The notes below the pieces were generated by a model, which was not told the DNA's origin, did not search any database, and was given only the letters and a program-made list of their open reading frames with translations. From NCBI GenBank assembly GCA_002877915.1, contig PNJE01000166.1, positions 1 to 34,498 of the forward strand: a stretch of 34,498 nt of DNA, written 5' to 3'. Shown here piece after piece: positions 9,241 to 18,583 of the stretch. The stretch's first letter is position 1; every line of letters starts with the position of its first letter. The position numbers and the translations under genes are program-made. The DNA comes from Candidatus Aminicenantota bacterium (lineage in GTDB: Bacteria; Acidobacteriota; Aminicenantia; Aminicenantales; Saccharicenantaceae).

Positions 9241-9964
9241 ATCTCAGTTCCAAATGAATTTCTTTTTAGTTAAGAAAAAATTATTAAGGAGCAAAAATGC
9301 TCTTTTTATAAGCGCCTTGCCCTTAGTGGCGGTTCTTTATGTCCTCCTGGCTGACTCTCTGAATACTGCCTTAAAGTTTTTTCTTTTTCTCTTCCCCTAC
9401 CTTTTTCTGTTTTTCTCTGGCGATATGATGAAAGATGAAATTGATAGCGGAATTCTGGAAAATGTCATTTTTCTGGAGGATCGGTATCGCCATTACCTTT
9501 TCCAAAAAAATTTTATTCTGTTTGTCCTGGCCTTTTTATTTTCCGCCTCGATTTTTTTCTCCCTGACTATAGCCAGCCTATTACCGGGAACGTTCAAATG
9601 GTTCTATCTCTTCCAGTTTTTGGCCGGAACAATAATCGGAGCTTACTATATCGCCCTCAGCGGGTGGTTGAGCTTTTATTTTCGAGGAGGTGCAAATATA
9701 ATCATTGTAATCGTAGGACAGATCACCGCCATCGTATCCTTATTCTTCTCAATGCAGGAGAGAACTGGCTTTTTATATTATTTAGAAAAAGGAGAATTTC
9801 CCAACCTGATAGCTAAAATCAAATTGAGCCTTTTGGTTCTGATTATTCCCAATTTTTTAATTACCAAAAATTTATCAAGTTATCTATTTCTGGCGATTCT
9901 GGGAGCTGGTTTATTCTTATTCCTCCAGTGGCATACAATTAAAAACCTGGAGTTAAAAAAATAA
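9230..9964 (+). CDS. ABC-2-type transporter permease-like membrane protein
   Basis: About 6 hydrophobic segments; DMMKDEIDSGILENVIFLEDRY resembles ABC-2 permease loops; directly followed by an ABC ATPase. Confidence 0.75.
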   Translation: MFIESQFQMNFFLVKKKLLRSKNALFISALPLVAVLYVLLADSLNTALKFFLFLFPYLFLFFSGDMMKDEIDSGILENVIFLEDRYRHYLFQKNFILFVLAFLFSASIFFSLTIASLLPGTFKWFYLFQFLAGTIIGAYYIALSGWLSFYFRGGANIIIVIVGQITAIVSLFFSMQERTGFLYYLEKGEFPNLIAKIKLSLLVLIIPNFLITKNLSSYLFLAILGAGLFLFLQWHTIKNLELKK

Positions 9965-10671
9965 TGGGTGAAAATCTTATCGAGTCATTCAATCTGTCTA
10001 AAAATTACGGACAAATCCAGGCCCTCAAAGAGGTCTGCTTTTCCATTAAAAAGGGAACTATTACTGCCTTTCTGGGAGAAAACGGAGCCGGCAAAACAAC
10101 TACGATAAAAATTATTCTTGGCTTCTTGAAGCCAGATTCCGGAATAGTGAAAAAAGGAAACGCTCGAATCGGTTATGTACCTGACCGTCCCCTTTTTTTC
10201 CCCTGGGCTACAGGAGAAGAGATTCTCGAAGTTACGGCCAAGCTTTTTAGAATTGATCTTTTCAGATTGCCGGGTTTAATAGAAAATACCAGTGCCCGTA
10301 TTGGATTTGATCAAGCTCTTCTGAATAGAAAAGCTCAGACTTATTCCATGGGGAACCAGAAAAAGATGTCTTACCTGCAAAATCTCCTCATCAAGCCGGA
10401 ACTTTTAGTTGTGGATGAACCTTTCACCGGTCTTGATCCCATCTCAATCAGACTGGTCCGGGACCTTTTCTTAGAGCTAAAAAAAGAAGGAAAGACCATC
10501 TTTCTGAGTTCGCATTTAATATCCGAGCTGGAAAAAATCTGTGAGGAAGTAATAATTATAAGAAAAGGACAGGTTCTCCTTGAAGATAATCTGAAGAAGA
10601 TAAGACAAACCACCAATTCCGACCTGGAAACTATATTTCTATCACTTCACCAGAAGTTACTAACCGGATGA
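9964..10671 (+). CDS. ABC transporter ATP-binding protein
   Basis: Walker A GENGAGKTT, degenerate signature YSMGNQKKM, Walker B LLVVDEPFTGLDP, H-loop LSSHL. Confidence 0.95.
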   Translation: MGENLIESFNLSKNYGQIQALKEVCFSIKKGTITAFLGENGAGKTTTIKIILGFLKPDSGIVKKGNARIGYVPDRPLFFPWATGEEILEVTAKLFRIDLFRLPGLIENTSARIGFDQALLNRKAQTYSMGNQKKMSYLQNLLIKPELLVVDEPFTGLDPISIRLVRDLFLELKKEGKTIFLSSHLISELEKICEEVIIIRKGQVLLEDNLKKIRQTTNSDLETIFLSLHQKLLTG

Positions 10672-10774
10672 AAAATTCTTTTAGCCTTGTTTCCGTTTTG
10701 ATAAAAAGCTGGCTAACTTGCTGAGCTATTATTTGCTTAGTTGGATGAAATCTCGAAAGAAATTTATAAACTGA
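10668..10774 (+). pseudogene. Possible decayed start of a second ABC permease gene
   Basis: ATGA-coupled start after the ATPase: MKNSFSLVSVLIKSWLTC*; a frame change continues NLLSYYLLSWMKSRKKFIN*. Not in the ORF track. Confidence 0.35.
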
Positions 10775-11054
10775 ATTATAATTTGTTTTTAGAGATCTGA
10801 TCAATTCAAGATTTCTCAACTGCCCCGGGGAATTTAATAAACCAGATTTTCCTCCACCCGGCCGACCATTGAGCAAGTAATTTTATCCATTTGGCCGCTT
10901 GAGACGGCAACCAAAATCACTATCATCCATGGCAATTTTCCTCTGAAAATCAAAAAACTTTTTGCCTCCCCCTCCAGATTATTTTAAAATTAAATTGATC
11001 GATGGTTACCATAAACAGCTGGTTAAAACCCCATTGATTTTAATAGGAGGGTTA

Positions 11055-12037
11055 ATGGCTGATTTCGAGCTGAAGCAACTTCTTCCCCTTTATGGTGAAA
11101 TTGGCATCTTGAAATACGGAGGAACGCTGAACTTTAATCGGCTGGAAAAGTTAATGGAACCGGTTCGCCTTGGACAGGAAGAGTTTACCTTAAAACATCT
11201 GGAGATTCTTACCCAGGACCCCCTTTCCCCAGCCTGGTGGAAACTTCCAGAATTGAATCAAGCAGAAATCGAACCTTTAAAATGGGCTTTCAAATTTCTT
11301 CAGCCGCGAGAAGAAACGGTCATTCAAAAAGCCTTTGCCTTGTTTAAAAATATTGAGGTCCTCTCCTGTTTGTTAAGAGTAATTTGTCCGAGATATTACG
11401 GCATTTACAGTGCTCCGGTGGAAATCTCTTATCTATAAAAGCTGAAACTCCGATAAAAAAATACCTTGAATATCTTGATAACCTGACCGAGCTTCAGGAA
11501 ATCTATGCCTTTGACCGAATCGCTGATGTGGATATGGCTCTATGGACCCTGGCCTGCCTGTTAAATGAAGAATATTTATGGAAAAAGCCGGAATATTATC
11601 AAATCATCGATAGTTATATAAATCAATCTAATCCTGTAAAAAAAATCTCTGCCCGCAATGCTCTCCGGGACATTCGGAAGACAAATTTAATTTACCTTGA
11701 TTTGTCTGAATGCTTTATCGATACCGACCCAGAAATTGCCGGTATTTTGGCTGGCAAAGAGCTGGAATGCCTGATTGACCGGCTTTTTATCAAGGTCCAG
11801 AGTGGGCCTAAAATCTATCTCCCGGTAAAAATGCCAGAAAAGCTGGCTGAGTTGGTCAGGAAAAAAGTCTTGACCGATCAGCTAAAGGATGAAATTGGCA
11901 GTTTCTGGGAAACGAGAAATAGCGCTGTCCACTGGGACCTATCGTCGGCTAATGATTGGAAACTTAAAGATTTGAAGAAAAGAGTTGGCGAGATGATTAC
12001 CGGAATCCGGAAATTGAAAGAAAGATTCGGAAGCTGA
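11055..12037 (+). pseudogene. Single gene of unknown function split by a frameshift near 11430-11445; C-terminal HEPN-like RX4H motif
   Basis: ORFs 10962-11438 and 11384-12037 overlap in different frames and join plausibly as ...YYGIYSAPVEISYL/IKAETPIKKYLEYL...; ATG 11055 follows AGGAGG; RNSAVHW near the C-terminus. Confidence 0.65.
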
Positions 12038-12388
12038 ACTTTAGCTTTGGACCGAATCCAATAATCTACTCACTTTCTCTGAAAGTTTAAGCGCCCGAAT
12101 CGGATATTTTATCTTCTAAATAACCTCTAAAATAATCAAAGGATTATTGAGATATGAAAATAGAAAGTTTCCATAAATTAAAACCTAAGTTAATAGCCAG
12201 TGAAGCAATGGCGGGAAAGATCATTCTGCCAATAAAAAATGATGAGAAGAAAAAAATAAACCCAGTTATCAAAGCAAACTCATTTTTAACCTGATGACCC
12301 GGAACTCTCTCAATTGAAAAAGCCCGTAAAAAGCGATATTTTATCGAGGTCGGAACTAGATCATCCCGGCAAAAATGGAGGAAAAAAA

Positions 12389-13216
12389 GTGACAGAAAGA
12401 AGAATAAAAATAGCTTTAGGACAGATAGCTGGTAGCCCGGATCGGCAAAAAAATCTGGAAAAAGGGCTTCGGATTTTAGAAGAAGCCGCTCGAAAGGGAG
12501 CTCAGGTAGTAGTTTTTCCTGAGCTATCCTTTCTTCCCTTTTTACCACAGAAGCCGGCTGAGCCCGGGTATGAAAGCTGGGCCGAACCTGTCCCCGGTCC
12601 AACTACTGAAATGATATCCAGAAAGGCAGGTGAGCTTAGATTAACAGTAATTTTCAACCTGCTGGAAATTTACCAGGGAAAGACTTACGACTGTTCTCCG
12701 GTCATTGACTCTGATGGAAAGCTGGTCGGGAAAAATAGAATGGTTCATGTGCTGGAAGCCCCTAATTTTCACGAAAAGAGTTATTATAATCCTGGAGACC
12801 TGGGTGCCGGTGTTTTTGAAACTTCTATTGGCCGGATCGGATTAGCCATCTGCTATGATAGACACTTTCCCGAGTATATGCGGGTTCTAGCAATGAAAGG
12901 AGCAGAATTGGTGGTCATCCCCCAGGCTGGAGCCAAAGGCGAATGGCCAGCCGGCCTGTTCGAAGCTGAAGTCCAAGTAGCTGCCTTCCAAAACGGTTAC
13001 TTCTGTGCTCTAACCAATCGGGTCGGCCGTGAGCCCAAGGTGGAATTTGAAGGCGGTTCTTTCGTAGTCAGCCCATTCGGCCAGGTAATCGCTCAGGCCA
13101 GAAGAGGAGAAGAAGAACTCTTGCTAACAGAGGTTGACTTAAGTCAGCTGGAAGATTGCCCAGCTCGGAAGCATTTTTGGAAAGATCGCCGCCCAGAGAT
13201 TTATGATCGCCTTTAA
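12389..13216 (+). CDS. Carbon-nitrogen hydrolase (nitrilase superfamily amidase)
   Basis: Catalytic triad context FPELSF, GKNRMVHVLEAPNFHEKSYY, AICYDRHFPEYMRVLAMKGAELVVIPQ; GTG 12389 behind GGAGG preferred over 12314. Confidence 0.9.
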   Translation: MTERRIKIALGQIAGSPDRQKNLEKGLRILEEAARKGAQVVVFPELSFLPFLPQKPAEPGYESWAEPVPGPTTEMISRKAGELRLTVIFNLLEIYQGKTYDCSPVIDSDGKLVGKNRMVHVLEAPNFHEKSYYNPGDLGAGVFETSIGRIGLAICYDRHFPEYMRVLAMKGAELVVIPQAGAKGEWPAGLFEAEVQVAAFQNGYFCALTNRVGREPKVEFEGGSFVVSPFGQVIAQARRGEEELLLTEVDLSQLEDCPARKHFWKDRRPEIYDRL

Positions 13217-13416
13217 GTTTTATTTATTATTTTATTTTTCACCCGTTTGAAAAAGGATAGCCCGGTTGACCTAAACTTTAACTTTTTTCTCGTTTTTTTC
13301 CGCCCGCCAGTCAGATGCTTAGAGCCATAACATTTAGCCACTTAGAAATCTTTAATCAGGGATTGATTTCGGAATAAAGGTGGAAGCTATTGTCCACTTT
13401 CAGAAACTTTTTGGGC

Positions 13417-14115
13417 TTAGCTACCTAAATTATTCTTTCTTTTTTCAGCTAACAAAGCCTCTTCCAGTTCCTCGGGATGGTGGCGGCAATGATACTCAAT
13501 TTTGCTGGCTGACCGATGAGCTTTATAATAAGGCCAGCCTTGTTCCATCAGGTGCCTCTCGTGCAATTCATGAAGAAGAACAAACTTCATCTCTTTTCGG
13601 CTGAGGTCATCATCAAGCCAGACCTCATTTTCTGGAATAAAATGATAAACTTTATCATGCCCGCCCTCAGTAAAATCTATGAAAAAAAGGCTTCTAACGA
13701 GCTCCCCGCGGACTATCCAGACTTTAACTCGGCCACTATATTTTTTTATTAATTTCTCATGAATTTCATCAATTACGCCTTTTTTCTTCAGAGCTTCCAT
13801 TCGTCGGATTAATTCGGCCTTGCGCCTCTCTCTTTCTTCAACGGCATCAGCCTCAGTAAGAGCTTTATCATAAGGCAGACCAGAAGCCATCAACCGATAT
13901 TCGACCAGTAAATGATCAATGAAAAATTGCTGCTCGCCAGCGCCATGTTCCTGATCTATCCAGAATTCATGCTTTGGAATGAAGCGGAATCTGTAGTGCT
14001 GGCCAAAATTAGTAAATTCTTCATCTATATTTTTTCGGACATAATTACCATCAACAATCCAAACAGTAATATCCTCAATCTGGTCGAGTTTTTTCACATA
14101 AGGCTTTTTTAACAT
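13417..14115 (-). CDS. Hypothetical protein with two tandem copies of a domain; second copy carries HELHERH
   Basis: Copy 1 VWIVDGNYVRKNIDEEFTNFGQHYRFRFIPKHEFWIDQ...IDHLLVEYRLMASGLPYDKA; copy 2 VWIVRGELVRSLFFIDFTEGGHDKVYHFIPENEVWLDD...LLHELHERHLMEQGWPYYKA. AGGAGAG RBS. Confidence 0.8.
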   Translation of the reverse strand: MLKKPYVKKLDQIEDITVWIVDGNYVRKNIDEEFTNFGQHYRFRFIPKHEFWIDQEHGAGEQQFFIDHLLVEYRLMASGLPYDKALTEADAVEERERRKAELIRRMEALKKKGVIDEIHEKLIKKYSGRVKVWIVRGELVRSLFFIDFTEGGHDKVYHFIPENEVWLDDDLSRKEMKFVLLHELHERHLMEQGWPYYKAHRSASKIEYHCRHHPEELEEALLAEKRKNNLGS

Positions 14116-14268
14116 TTTTCTCTCCTTTTTATTTTTTAAAATAATTTTTCGGGATTTCTGCCTTTACCTTCGCCATAAAAGCTTTGGGTTGACAAAAAAA
14201 ACGGCTGAGAGAACCCAGCTCATTAATTTAATTTTCATTATCTCCCTAATTTTAAGCCCTATTTTAAT

Positions 14269-14379
14269 TTAGCCTGTAACAAAATAGTCAACAGCCAGGC
14301 TCAAAATTTCCTTTCCCCTGATTTTTTCCTCAAAGGTTTCCTCCAGCCAGGAAATAACCTTTTTTCTTTCTTCTATCAT
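14269..14379 (-). CDS. Candidate small protein (36 aa)
   Basis: MIEERKKVISWLEETFEEKIRGKEILSLAVDYFVTG*, starting 16 nt after the stop of the glycosidase-like gene on the same strand; absent from the ORF track (below its size cutoff). Confidence 0.4.
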   Translation of the reverse strand: MIEERKKVISWLEETFEEKIRGKEILSLAVDYFVTG

Positions 14380-14395
14380 TCTTCCATCATAATTT

Positions 14396-16855
14396 TTATT
14401 TTACTCTGGTCAAATGATAAATCGAATACGGCTCCAGATTAAAAATCGCTACTCCACCATTAAAATTAAATTTAACTTGAGTGGAGGCAGCCCCTTTCTG
14501 GCCGCTAAAATACTTGTCTATCTTACCCAGGCTATTTATTTTTATTTCTAACCAATCAGCCGGGAGATGAACCACTGCTTTTAAAGATGAACCTGTCGGG
14601 TTAATTAATCTGAGTTCGCCTTCTTCTTCGGCTATTTCCTGTAAGTCAGAATGTTCTACTCTAACGTCTTTTTCAAAAGCCTGGAGGTAGGGCAGTTCAT
14701 ATAGGTTGGAAACGATGACCAAGCTGTCATCATCCTCGTAGAATTTTTTTAGGTAAGTATTAAAATGACCACAAAATTCAAACTTACCACCGGTAGCTTC
14801 TTTCATCTTTTTATTAGCTTCTAAGGAATGCCAGAGCAACTGATGGGCATAATCAAGATACATTTTCTTGCCGGTATGTTTATATCCCGCAACCAGAGCT
14901 TCCATGATCCAGGGAATATAGGTAGGAGCGGTGGCTACGGAAGAATCTGTTCCAGTAGTCGGTTCGCCAAACTGGCCAGTCCAATCGCCATCCTTCCTGG
15001 AAACACCGCCTTTTAGCCAGCTGAATTCACCTTGGTATTTATCCATATGAATAAAGGACATCAACAAAGCATCAAGGATTTTGGTACCGTTTTCTAACCA
15101 TTTTTGCTCACCGGTGTAATCATAGAGTCGGTACAGGACCTTAGCGGCAAAGGCATAAACATTAACCGATGGCTCACCGGCATGGTCCTCAAGAAGCAAA
15201 CCATAATTTTCCAGCACCTGAAGCTGATTTTCCATGGCTTCAACCGCCCGCCTCAGATACTTCTTATCGCCAGTAAAGGAATAGGCTGAAAGCATGACAT
15301 CAATACCAAATTCGCAGGCATCAAAAGTATTCAGGTCATCTTTCCAGATTAGCTTGGGTGGCTTGGTCGATGGATCAACCACTGCCCGCCAGAACCATCT
15401 TTTCCCCTCAGGATTCCACATCAACCCGGAATAAACTTTTTCAAAATTGAGTAACAGGGCTTCTTTGACTTTCTGATTCTCAGTCAGAGGATATTCCGCC
15501 AGCAGGGATTCAACGTTGTAAGGTTGTGACCAGAGAAAGCACTGTCGCTGCTTGATATCCACAGTTTGATCCATAAAATAGCCATAAAAAGGATGCTCAG
15601 GGGAATTCCAGCGCATCTTTTCTAAATAATACTTGTTGGCCATAACAGTATAATTCAACCAGGTTTTATCTCCCGTTAGATAAAACATAGTCATAAAAGC
15701 TTTGCCAGTCATCTCATTGTGCCAGTCATTAGTTGGCCACTCATAAGCATGGTACACCCAGCCTTCTTTAGTAATTGTCCGGGGCACATTTCGGACAAAA
15801 TAATCCTGCACTTCCCTCAGGTTTACCTTTTCAAAATTAAGGCCATTTTCCTTGAGATAACGTTCATAGCGAGAATATATATTTTCATCTGAAAAAGTAG
15901 CTACCAGATTGAATTTGGCCTCGCCCCCCGCTTTTATTTTGGCTGCTTTCCAAACAAAAAGACCGTGCTGGTGAAGAAGCCACCACCCGCCAGTAAAATA
16001 ATTGTCCTTAGTATCACGTTTTATTTTCCACGGAAGCATTCCCGAACCGGCCAGCCCATCTCCTCGAACGGTAAAAGTAAAGTTCTCCGTGAACCCCAGA
16101 GGTTCAATTTGACGACAGCAAAGAAGTTCGGGCGGTCCAAAATTGGTATCGATGATCTTATTGGCCGGAAGGGTTAATAAATTGAGGTATTGTATTTCTT
16201 TGTCCTGCTTGTTCCGGACTTTAAGATCAAAAAATAATTGCGGCCCTTTTAAACTTATTTCCAGATTATATTCTAACCCCTGGCCCTTATCCGATTTGAG
16301 AATTAAAATTGGCCCTTTTTCTTTATCCTTCCTGGTAGCCCGCTTTTCAAAATAGACATACCACTTATACGATGGGTTCTTGACTGATTCCTTAGAATTC
16401 CAAAGAGAAAGAAACGGATTATCGGGGTAGCTCTCGGGCTGGCCGACGAGGCCAATAACATCATTGGAACTCAGGGTGGGGTAAATTTGCCGGGCTATAT
16501 CCCAGCCGACATATCGATAGGCCACTTCGTTTCGGTATCGAAGTTCTTGAAGATAATAACCATTCCAACGAGGATCAAGGTCTCTTTTCTCCGGCGGGTT
16601 ATCAAAAGTATTAAGTGCCTGGTGTCCCTTCCAGACATCAACATAATCAAACCGTAAATAAATCTGTCCATTGGTCATTTCAATTACATCTCCGGGAGAA
16701 TCCTGGCCATTGTGATCATTATCATGCCAAACTAAGCTTACTTTTTGAGATGTGCTGATTGGACTCAAAAGAAGGTAAAGAAGAAGTGATAGGAAAATCA
16801 AGCCGAGAATAAGGATAAAGCTAAACCACAGCCCTCTTTCTTGTCTTAAATCCAT
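14396..16855 (-). CDS. Membrane-anchored protein, probably an alpha/alpha-barrel carbohydrate-active enzyme
   Basis: ORF extends to 16987 (GTG), but ATG 16855 follows AAGGAGGTGG. Single N-terminal TM (WFSFILILGLIFLSLLLYLLL); helical repeats with aromatic/acidic motifs (EWPTNDWHNEMTGKAFMTMFYLTGDKTWLNY, WFWRAVVDPSTKPPKLIWKDDLNTFDACEFGIDVMLSAY); beta-rich ends. Confidence 0.65.
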   Translation of the reverse strand: MDLRQERGLWFSFILILGLIFLSLLLYLLLSPISTSQKVSLVWHDNDHNGQDSPGDVIEMTNGQIYLRFDYVDVWKGHQALNTFDNPPEKRDLDPRWNGYYLQELRYRNEVAYRYVGWDIARQIYPTLSSNDVIGLVGQPESYPDNPFLSLWNSKESVKNPSYKWYVYFEKRATRKDKEKGPILILKSDKGQGLEYNLEISLKGPQLFFDLKVRNKQDKEIQYLNLLTLPANKIIDTNFGPPELLCCRQIEPLGFTENFTFTVRGDGLAGSGMLPWKIKRDTKDNYFTGGWWLLHQHGLFVWKAAKIKAGGEAKFNLVATFSDENIYSRYERYLKENGLNFEKVNLREVQDYFVRNVPRTITKEGWVYHAYEWPTNDWHNEMTGKAFMTMFYLTGDKTWLNYTVMANKYYLEKMRWNSPEHPFYGYFMDQTVDIKQRQCFLWSQPYNVESLLAEYPLTENQKVKEALLLNFEKVYSGLMWNPEGKRWFWRAVVDPSTKPPKLIWKDDLNTFDACEFGIDVMLSAYSFTGDKKYLRRAVEAMENQLQVLENYGLLLEDHAGEPSVNVYAFAAKVLYRLYDYTGEQKWLENGTKILDALLMSFIHMDKYQGEFSWLKGGVSRKDGDWTGQFGEPTTGTDSSVATAPTYIPWIMEALVAGYKHTGKKMYLDYAHQLLWHSLEANKKMKEATGGKFEFCGHFNTYLKKFYEDDDSLVIVSNLYELPYLQAFEKDVRVEHSDLQEIAEEEGELRLINPTGSSLKAVVHLPADWLEIKINSLGKIDKYFSGQKGAASTQVKFNFNGGVAIFNLEPYSIYHLTRVK

Positions 16856-17375
16856 TACCACCTCCTTACCAGAGTCTCGAATTGCATCTTTGGTAATGTT
16901 TTTCTGATCGGTCTCAGGTGAATTGGCTCGGGGACTGAACTTGGTTAGACTTCCTTCTCTCTTTTCCTCTCTTAAGCTTACGTTCACCTCCAGTCTAATA
17001 AATCTCTTGATGATAAGTCAAGAAATTAAGAGTTGTTCAATACGTTGAAATCAGAATAAAAAGATAAACCAGCAATAAAAAGGAGGAAGCCGACTCTCTA
17101 AATAAGTCAGAATTAATAATTATATAAATAAATCCATCTTAAAGACCACTCTTGGGGTCAAGCATCTTGGCTAATATTTTGGCTGCTTGATTAAAACCTA
17201 AAAGGAAACCTCAGCCGTTATTGAATACCTTTATCCTTCTGCTATTCTCGTTCAGTCAATGGTTTAACCAATGTTTTTGGGCGAGGAATGGTTTCTTCTG
17301 ACGACCAAAAAAAGTTCAAATAAGATTCCAATGATATTTTGATTTTTAGTAAATTGAGAGCAATTTATTCACTTA

Positions 17376-18572
17376 TTACTTATTCAGGCGGCGCTTAAAG
17401 GCTCTCGTCAGGGCCGGAACCACAGTGAATAAATCGCCAACTATTCCATAGTCAGCAATCTGGAAAATCGGGGCTTCCGGGTCTTTGTTGATAGCCACAA
17501 TGACCTTGCTGGTGCGCATGCCAGCCTGGTGCTGGATGGCGCCGCTAATCCCGCAGGCGATGTAAAGGTCGGGTCGAACGGTTCGGCCAGTCTGTCCGAC
17601 CTGGTGAGCATAGGAAATCCAGCCGGCATCAACTGCCGCCCGCGAAGCTCCAACCGCTCCTCCCAGGACCTCAGCCAGTTCGTGCAATAGGCTAAATCCT
17701 TCTGGTCCCTTAAGTCCCCGCCCGCCGGAAACAATGATTTTAGCATCGGCCAGATTGACCTCATTTTTTTCCACAATCAAGTCCAACACCTTGGCAGCAA
17801 TACTTTCTTCTTCCAGGACTGCCTTTTCCCGAATGATCTGCCCTGTTCTCGATTCGTCAGGCCGGGGCATTTCAAATACATGGTGCCTGACGGTGGCCAT
17901 TTGAGGTCTTCGTTCCGGACATTTAATGGTCGCCATGATGTTCCCACCAAAAGCCGGACGTATTTGAAGCAGCAGATTTGAACCCTCCTCAATTTCGAGC
18001 CCAGTGCAATCAGCCGTCAGGCCGGTATAAAGGTAAGTGGCCACCGCTCCAGCCAGATCTCGCCCCCGGGTACTGGCTCCTAACAGGAAAATTTCGGGTT
18101 TATATTTTTTTACCAGCTCCACGAGGATGCGAGCATAAGGATCTGTTCGATAAGCTTTCAAAGTCGGGTCATCAACCAGGAATACCCGGTCCGCTCCATA
18201 AGCAATCGCCTGGTGGGCTAACTGTTCCACTCCGTGGCCGAGCACGCAGGCAGTGAGGACACTGCCTCTTTTATCAGCCAGCTTTCTGCCCTCACCCATC
18301 ATTTCCCAGGAAATGGAAGAAGCTTGCCCGCTGAGCTGCTCGACCCAGACCCAGACTCCAGAATAATCGGCGAGATTAACCCCTTTTTTTTCAATTTCCG
18401 GAAGGCTCAGGGCATTAACCGGGCATTCGGGCACACACGCCCCGCAGCCGGTGCAGGATTCATTAACCACTACAATATTTTCAGCATCCAGGATCAAAGC
18501 ACCAAATGGGCAAACCTGAAGGCATAGACCACAACCGGTGCAAACATCTCTATTAATTTGAAGTAAAGCCAT
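17376..18572 (-). CDS. etfA: Electron transfer flavoprotein alpha subunit with N-terminal 2x[4Fe-4S] ferredoxin domain
   Basis: [16 protein letters not shown] and [16 protein letters not shown], then an ETF-alpha core with [36 protein letters not shown]. Confidence 0.95.
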   Translation of the reverse strand: MALLQINRDVCTGCGLCLQVCPFGALILDAENIVVVNESCTGCGACVPECPVNALSLPEIEKKGVNLADYSGVWVWVEQLSGQASSISWEMMGEGRKLADKRGSVLTACVLGHGVEQLAHQAIAYGADRVFLVDDPTLKAYRTDPYARILVELVKKYKPEIFLLGASTRGRDLAGAVATYLYTGLTADCTGLEIEEGSNLLLQIRPAFGGNIMATIKCPERRPQMATVRHHVFEMPRPDESRTGQIIREKAVLEEESIAAKVLDLIVEKNEVNLADAKIIVSGGRGLKGPEGFSLLHELAEVLGGAVGASRAAVDAGWISYAHQVGQTGRTVRPDLYIACGISGAIQHQAGMRTSKVIVAINKDPEAPIFQIADYGIVGDLFTVVPALTRAFKRRLNK

Positions 18573-18583
18573 TTTTTCTCTCC

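Noticed and set aside
10371-10616. Minus-strand ORF within the ABC ATPase
   Set aside because: Antisense to Walker B/H-loop coding; no independent support.
12154-12294. 46-aa plus-strand ORF (MKIESFHKLKPKLIASEAMAGKIILPIKNDEKKKINPVIKANSFLT)
   Set aside because: Weak RBS and no recognisable feature; kept only as a possibility, not called.
12144-12602. 152-aa minus-strand ORF overlapping the nitrilase gene start
   Set aside because: Antisense to clear nitrilase motifs; hydrophobic stretch arises from the reverse complement of A-rich DNA.
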